A stretch of 64,000 nucleotides of DNA from Bacillota bacterium (GTDB lineage Bacteria; Bacillota; Clostridia; Lachnospirales; Lachnospiraceae): positions 1 through 64,000 of the forward strand of contig JAEXAX010000015.1 of NCBI GenBank assembly GCA_023458035.1, written 5' to 3'. Position 1 is the first letter of the stretch, and the number at the start of each line of letters is the position of its first letter. This document shows positions 59,418-64,000 of the stretch, piece after piece. A program made the position numbers and the translations under genes. The notes under the pieces were generated by a model. The model ran no database searches, was not told the origin of the DNA, and saw only the letters and a list, made by a program, of their open reading frames with translations.

Positions 59418-59446
59418 TATCTGTTTGTGAGAAGAGGAGTGAAACT

Positions 59447-61189
59447 ATGATCAAAAAACTATTAGCCTATGTCGGGGAATACCGGCGGCCCAGTCTGCTT
59501 GCGTCGTTGTTTGTCGCCTTGGAGGTAGTGCTGGAGGTGGCGATGCCGTTTTTAATGGCCATGCTGATCGACAATGGTATCAACAAAGGTGACCTGGCCT
59601 ATGTTTACCGAATCGGCGGCCTGCTGCTGGGAGCGGCGCTGGCGGCGCTGCTCGTTGGTATCCTGGCCGGCCGGTCAGCAGCCACGGCGGCTACCGGACT
59701 GGCCAAAAATCTGCGGGCAGCCATGTATACCCATGTCCAAACCTTTGCCTTTTCGGATATCGACCGGTTTTCCACAGGCAGTATCATCACCCGCTTAACG
59801 ACCGATGTCAACGGGATCCAAAACACTTATCAAATGTTGATCAGGGCGGCGGTGCGCGCGCCGTTTATGATCATCTTTGCTTTGATCGCCAGCATTGCGA
59901 TCAATCCATCTGTATCTATGGTTTTTCTGGTCAGCATTCCGGTGATTGCCATCGGTATGTTTTTGCTGATTCGCAAGGCATATCCGCTTTTCGAAAATGT
60001 GTTTAAAAGCTATGATTCTGTCAACAATGTGGTACAGGAAAATTTGCGCGGTATCCGGGTAGTCAAATCCTTTGTACGTGAGGACTACGAGAAACAGAAG
60101 TTCTCGGCAATTTCTGATCGGCTGACCACCCTCTTTATCCGGGCAGAGAAGGTGATGGCCTTTGCCAATCCGGTCATGATGCTGAGTGTTTATCTGACCA
60201 TCTTGATGATCTCCTGGTTCGGCGCCCGCCTGATTGTATTAAGCGGCGGCACTGCTATGACCACCGGTCAGCTGATGAGTATGTTTTCTTATTGTATGCA
60301 GATCATGGGGGCGCTGATGATGCTGTCCTTTATCATCGTTATGCTGGTTATCTCGCAGGCATCGGCCCGCCGTGTGGTGGAGCTGCTGGACGCTGAAAGT
60401 GATCTGAAAAACCCGGCCGAGCCGATCAGCGAGGTGGCTGACGGCAGTATCAGTTTTGACCGTGTTTCCTTCGGATACGGTAAGGGAGAAGAGCATATCG
60501 TATTGAAGGATTTGAGTATAGATATTCGAGCAGGTGAGACCATCGGCATCATCGGCGGTACGGGAGCGGCCAAATCGACCTTTGTGCAGATGATTCCCCG
60601 CCTGTATGATGTGGACCGCGGAGCGGTTCGGGTCGGCGGAAGGGATGTACGCGAGTATGATATGACAGCGCTGCGCCGCCAGATAGCTGTGGTGTTACAG
60701 AAAAATATCCTGTTTTCCGGCACCGTCGCCGAAAATCTGCGCTGGGGTGCACCGGAAGCAACAGATGAAGAACTGCGCACGGCGGCTGCTCTGGCTCAGG
60801 CCGACGGCTTTATCGAAGCTTTGCCGGAGGGCTATAACACCCATATAGAGCAGGGCGGCAGCAATGTATCCGGCGGTCAGCGCCAGCGTCTGTGTATAGC
60901 CAGAGCCCTGTTAAAGAAGCCGAAGATCCTGATCCTGGATGATTCGACCAGCGCAGTGGATACCAAAACCGACGGGTTGATCCAGGCAGGCCTAAAGTCG
61001 ACCCTGCCGGATACAACCAAGCTAATCATTGCCCAGCGAATCTCATCAGTGCAGCAGGCTGACCGGATCATCGTAATGGAGAATGGTCATATCGATGCTG
61101 TCGGTACTCACGCCGAGCTGCTGGCCGGCAATGCCATCTACCGTGAGGTTTACGAATCACAGACGAAGGGAGAAGAAGCAGATGAGTAA
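59447..61189 (+). CDS. ABC exporter half-transporter, degenerate-site subunit
   Basis: 580 residues: six membrane segments (about 1-320) and an ATPase domain (about 335-575). Walker A is GGTGAAKST, with Ala in place of the Gly before Lys; signature VSGGQRQR is intact; Walker B reads ILILDDSTSAVD, with Asp where a catalytic Glu is usual. The second subunit, encoded with an eight-base overlap, has the complementary defect in its signature. Together they should form a heterodimer with one active and one silent ATP site, as in TM287/288 and BmrCD. Substrate may be a drug, lipid or peptide. Start at ATG 59447 behind AAGAGGAG. Confidence 0.93.
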   Translation: MIKKLLAYVGEYRRPSLLASLFVALEVVLEVAMPFLMAMLIDNGINKGDLAYVYRIGGLLLGAALAALLVGILAGRSAATAATGLAKNLRAAMYTHVQTFAFSDIDRFSTGSIITRLTTDVNGIQNTYQMLIRAAVRAPFMIIFALIASIAINPSVSMVFLVSIPVIAIGMFLLIRKAYPLFENVFKSYDSVNNVVQENLRGIRVVKSFVREDYEKQKFSAISDRLTTLFIRAEKVMAFANPVMMLSVYLTILMISWFGARLIVLSGGTAMTTGQLMSMFSYCMQIMGALMMLSFIIVMLVISQASARRVVELLDAESDLKNPAEPISEVADGSISFDRVSFGYGKGEEHIVLKDLSIDIRAGETIGIIGGTGAAKSTFVQMIPRLYDVDRGAVRVGGRDVREYDMTALRRQIAVVLQKNILFSGTVAENLRWGAPEATDEELRTAAALAQADGFIEALPEGYNTHIEQGGSNVSGGQRQRLCIARALLKKPKILILDDSTSAVDTKTDGLIQAGLKSTLPDTTKLIIAQRISSVQQADRIIVMENGHIDAVGTHAELLAGNAIYREVYESQTKGEEADE

Positions 61190-63050
61190 ATCAGTAAAAC
61201 GTTTATTACAATATTTCGCCCCCTACCGTTTTCGACTGCTCGCAGTGCTCGTCAGTATTCTGATCAGCAGCTTGTCAATGGTTCTGCTGTCGGTGTCTTT
61301 GAAAACTTTGATTGATGTTTATATCACACCGTTATTGTTACAGGAAACGCCGGATTTCGGCGGCCTGAAAACCTATCTGCTGCAGCTGGCGGTTATCTTT
61401 GTGATCGGTATTTTTGCCGCCTGGCTGTATGGTCGTATCATGGCGGTGGTGGCCCACAGCATCATGCGTCGCCTGCGTTTTGAATTATTCAGCCATATGC
61501 AGAGCCTGCCGCTGCGCTATTTTGACAGTCACCCGCATGGCGATATCATGAGCCATTACACCAATGATGTTGATGCCCTGCGTCAGATGCTGTCACAGAG
61601 TGTGCCGCAGGTATTGTCGGCCATCGTCACCATGCTGGCCATCTTTGTGGCCATGCTGTCATTGAGTGTCTGGCTGACGCTGGTCATGGCTGTGATGCTG
61701 GTGATGGTTTTTTCCGCTTTTCGTTATATTTCGGGCCGTAGCGGCAGCTACTTTGTCAAGCAGCAGGCGGCTATCGCCGACGTCAACGGATATGTTGAGG
61801 AGATGATCGAAGGCCTGCGCGTGGTCAAGGTCTTTTGCCGTGAGCAGGAGTCGGCGGATGAATTTATGCGTCGTAACCTGCACCTGACCGAGCAGGCCCG
61901 TTCGGCCAATACCTATGTTAATATGATGGCGCCGGTGCTAAACAATATGGGTTATATCATCTATGTGGTGATCGCATTGATCGGCAGTGTACTGGCCATC
62001 GGCGGCAGTCCGAACCTGTCCCTGACCGGTATGGGGGTAATCAGTCTTGGTATGATCGCTTCCTTCCTGCAGTTGTCCCGTGCCTTTATGCAGCCGATCC
62101 AGAATATCTCGCAGCAGATGGCCTCGATCGTTCAGGCCATGGCCGGCGCCGGCCGTATCTTCCGGCTGCTCGACGAAACCTCTGAGAGCGATGACGGTTA
62201 TGTGACCTTGGTCAATGCCCGCGAGCAGGATGGCGAGATGGTGGAAACCGATGAGCACACCGGCTTCTGGGCCTGGAAGCATCCGCATAAGGACGGCAGC
62301 CTGACATATACCCGTCTGCGCGGTGAGGTAGTGCTGGAAAATGTGGACTTCGGCTATGTGGAAGACAAGACTGTCCTGCATCAGATCTCTTTATACGCCA
62401 ATGAGGGGCAGAAGATCGCTTTTGTCGGGTCTACCGGCGCCGGCAAGACCACTATTACGAACCTGATCAACCGATTTTATGATATCACCGAAGGAAAGAT
62501 CCGTTATGACGGTATCAACATCAACAAGATCAAAAAAAGCGACCTGCGCCGTTCACTCGGTGTGGTTTTGCAGGATGTTAACCTGTTCACCGGTTCGGTG
62601 ATGGACAATATCCGTTACGGAAATCTGAACGCTACGGATGAAGAATGTATCCGGGCGGCAAAATTGGCAAATGCCGATGGCTTTATCCGTATGCTGCCGG
62701 AGGGCTATATGACTATTCTGGAGGGTGACGGCAGCGGCCTGTCCCAGGGACAAAGACAGCTGATCTCTATCGCCAGAGCGGCCGTAGCCGATCCGCCGCT
62801 GATGATCCTGGATGAGGCGACGTCGTCCATTGATACCAGGACCGAGGCCATTGTTCAGAAAGGGATGGACGCTCTGATGAAGAACCGAACGGTCTTTGTC
62901 ATCGCTCACCGTCTTTCGACCATCAAAAATGCCGACGTTATTATGGTGCTGGAGCAGGGGCGGATCATCGAGCGCGGCGATCATCAGAGTCTGCTGGCAA
63001 AACGCGGTAAATATTACCAGCTGTATACCGGCGCCTTTGAAATGGAATAA
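61182..63050 (+). CDS. ABC exporter half-transporter, canonical catalytic subunit
   Basis: 622 residues with six membrane segments (about 1-330) and an ATPase domain (about 385-620). Walker A GSTGAGKTT and Walker B LMILDEATSSID with catalytic Glu are canonical; the signature is GLSQGQRQ rather than LSGGQ. An insert (about 355-390; DGEMVETDEHTGFWAWKHPHKDG) lies just before the ATPase domain. Pairs with the upstream subunit. Start at ATG 61182, nine bases after GGGAG. Confidence 0.93.
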   Translation: MSKSVKRLLQYFAPYRFRLLAVLVSILISSLSMVLLSVSLKTLIDVYITPLLLQETPDFGGLKTYLLQLAVIFVIGIFAAWLYGRIMAVVAHSIMRRLRFELFSHMQSLPLRYFDSHPHGDIMSHYTNDVDALRQMLSQSVPQVLSAIVTMLAIFVAMLSLSVWLTLVMAVMLVMVFSAFRYISGRSGSYFVKQQAAIADVNGYVEEMIEGLRVVKVFCREQESADEFMRRNLHLTEQARSANTYVNMMAPVLNNMGYIIYVVIALIGSVLAIGGSPNLSLTGMGVISLGMIASFLQLSRAFMQPIQNISQQMASIVQAMAGAGRIFRLLDETSESDDGYVTLVNAREQDGEMVETDEHTGFWAWKHPHKDGSLTYTRLRGEVVLENVDFGYVEDKTVLHQISLYANEGQKIAFVGSTGAGKTTITNLINRFYDITEGKIRYDGININKIKKSDLRRSLGVVLQDVNLFTGSVMDNIRYGNLNATDEECIRAAKLANADGFIRMLPEGYMTILEGDGSGLSQGQRQLISIARAAVADPPLMILDEATSSIDTRTEAIVQKGMDALMKNRTVFVIAHRLSTIKNADVIMVLEQGRIIERGDHQSLLAKRGKYYQLYTGAFEME

Positions 63051-63072
63051 GACATGAACCAATAACCTACTG

Positions 63073-63117
63073 AAAACGCCTTTTCTGTATCGTGCGGATG
63101 CAGAAAAGGCGTTTTTG
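63073..63117. terminator. bidirectional terminator between ABC operon and ECF gene
   Basis: 15-bp perfect stem AAAACGCCTTTTCTG with CAGAAAAGGCGTTTT over a 13-base loop; T-rich on both sides. It ends the ABC operon and can end the convergent ECF transcript. Confidence 0.88.
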
Positions 63118-63188
63118 ACTTGGGGATATGAAATAGTCGATGGGCAGGCCGCTGACCGGCTTAGGCGGAGTGACCTGTATAAAGCGGA

Positions 63189-63809
63189 CTACTGTATCTG
63201 CAGTTTTTGCAGCAGAGGTCGCAGAGCCATGTACAGCAGGGTGGAAACGGCCACTGCCACGATTGCGTTCAGCAGGGTGGACAGGGCGGTGAACTTGGCC
63301 AGGGTGGCGGCAAAGTCCGGCTTTAGGCCGAATAAAAAACGATTAGACAGGTAGCGTACCAGCGGATCGCAGATCACATTAAAGATCATGGCACAAACGG
63401 CCGACGCGGTTACCCAGCCCAGCAGGTGAGCTTCTTTATCACGCCGGCGGATGTGACCGATGCGATGCGCCACCAGACCGGCGATCAGACCGATGCCGAG
63501 CTTCAGAAAAAAGGTCGGAAGGGCAGCGGTGGCATAATTACTGGTTAAATCGGCGATGGCCAGACCGATACCGCCGGCCAGACCGCCCGGCAGGCCGCCG
63601 AGAATCAGCGCTGCCAATACGACGAAGCCATTGGCGAAATGAATGGAAGTCTTGCCGGCGCCAAGCGGAATATCAATCCGGAAAAACTGGAAGATAACGT
63701 AGCAGAGGGCGGCCATCAGGGCTGTCTGAGCCAGCAGCAGAATACGGCTGCCGGCTGACTGCGGTTTTTCCGGTTTTTGGGCAGTTGGTTTGACTATGGT
63801 TTCTTTCAT
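63189..63809 (-). CDS. ECF transporter S component
   Basis: 206 residues. A hydrophilic N terminus (1-22) is followed by about six membrane segments (from 25 to 200). TSIHFANGFVVLAALILGGLPGGLAGGIGLAIADL is typical of S components that bind a vitamin and dock to a shared EcfAA'T module, which is not encoded here. Similar S proteins handle vitamins such as pyridoxine or riboflavin; the substrate is not deducible. Start at 63809 behind AAAGGAGGAG (minus strand). Its leader contains a CCGCC/GGCGG hairpin (63829-63842). Confidence 0.87.
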   Translation of the reverse strand: MKETIVKPTAQKPEKPQSAGSRILLLAQTALMAALCYVIFQFFRIDIPLGAGKTSIHFANGFVVLAALILGGLPGGLAGGIGLAIADLTSNYATAALPTFFLKLGIGLIAGLVAHRIGHIRRRDKEAHLLGWVTASAVCAMIFNVICDPLVRYLSNRFLFGLKPDFAATLAKFTALSTLLNAIVAVAVSTLLYMALRPLLQKLQIQ

Positions 63810-63864
63810 GTTCTCCTCCTTTGTAAAACCGCCGGCAGGCGGGATTTTTTTTTGATCGGCTTAT

Positions 63865-63893
63865 ATCATAGAAGAAAAGCGGTATAATTTAAA
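63865..63893 (-). promoter_or_regulatory. candidate promoter of the ECF S component gene
   Basis: Minus strand: -35 TTTAAA (63888-63893), a 17-bp spacer, -10 TATGAT (63865-63870), 56 bases before the start. Downstream of it a GC hairpin (63829-63842) sits just before the ribosome binding site. The remaining bases to 64000 show nothing I can support. Confidence 0.5.
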
Positions 63894-64000
63894 TATCCAA
63901 TTTATGAAAAAAACATTGGTCCGCTTTGGCGCGCTCAGATGAAATTTCTACATGGAATACAGAAAAAAAGACTTGACAGATCAGTGAGAGTATGTAACCC

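Noticed and set aside
63973..63978. TTGACA near the right edge of the window
   Set aside because: No acceptable -10 element appears at the right spacing before the window ends, so I do not call a promoter.

Overview
The window looks like a chromosomal segment of an anaerobic, low-redox Firmicute, most likely class Clostridia (Lachnospiraceae-like); this placement is inferred from gene content, not from a database. Pointers are a ribosomal protein L10 leader before rplJ-rplL, class III fructose-bisphosphatase, a monomeric [FeFe]-hydrogenase-like protein, a PerR-like regulator next to rubrerythrin, a giant 2-hydroxyacyl-CoA dehydratase activator fusion, consensus sigma-A promoters, strong AGGAGG ribosome binding sites and intrinsic terminators. 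I see no prophage, insertion sequence, CRISPR array or toxin-antitoxin cassette. The segment reads as core chromosome with host-adaptation loci (sialic acid use, a sortase-anchored nuclease, a lipoprotein serpin).

Layout. 1-447: 3' end of a 23S rRNA gene followed directly by tRNA-Asp, tRNA-Val and initiator tRNA-Met, with no 5S gene in between. 492-3304: LytTR regulator, DUF3021 membrane protein and a two-gene ABC-2 transporter. 3548-7201: a 1217-residue cell-wall-anchored endonuclease/phosphatase-fold protein. 7285-11859 (minus strand): class I ribonucleotide reductase nrdA-nrdB under two NrdR-like boxes, and a PTS IIC-like membrane protein. 12220-17779: MutT, a ferredoxin-reductase-like flavoprotein, iron alcohol dehydrogenase, serpin, SulP transporter. 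17932-26826: MacB-type ABC pair, the 1407-residue activator/dehydratase fusion, two membrane proteins. 26892-27577: five-tRNA operon (Tyr, Leu, Phe, Gly, Gly). 27740-30207: XRE regulator, small proteins, O-acetylhomoserine sulfhydrylase. 30204-31392: L10 leader, rplJ, rplL. 31467-36603: fbp, hydrogenase, NSS transporter. 36635-46835: tRNA-Gln, acyl-ACP thioesterase, CvfB, CPBP protease, dnaE, pfkA, rRNA methyltransferase, SleB-like hydrolase. 46968-50618: NfeD/SPFH pair, coaX, dusB. 50694-58021: an eight-gene sialic acid operon. 58054-59247: perR and rubrerythrin. 59319-63050: a heterodimeric ABC exporter behind a leader terminator. 63189-63809 (minus): ECF transporter S component.

How genes work together. 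The sialic acid operon is a nearly complete uptake and breakdown route: solute-binding lipoprotein plus two permeases import the sugar, NanQ-type protein handles anomers, NanA cleaves it to ManNAc and pyruvate, NanK phosphorylates ManNAc, NanE makes GlcNAc-6-P, and an RpiR regulator encoded inside the operon probably acts at two A/T-rich dyads around the promoter. The transporter ATPase is missing and must come from elsewhere. pfkA and fbp supply the opposing steps of glycolysis and gluconeogenesis. PerR/rubrerythrin and the hydrogenase fit an oxygen-sensitive fermenter. Several operons show RNA-level control: the L10 leader, a terminator after the solute-binding protein gene, a terminator in the leader of the ABC exporter, and a multi-hairpin leader before perR.
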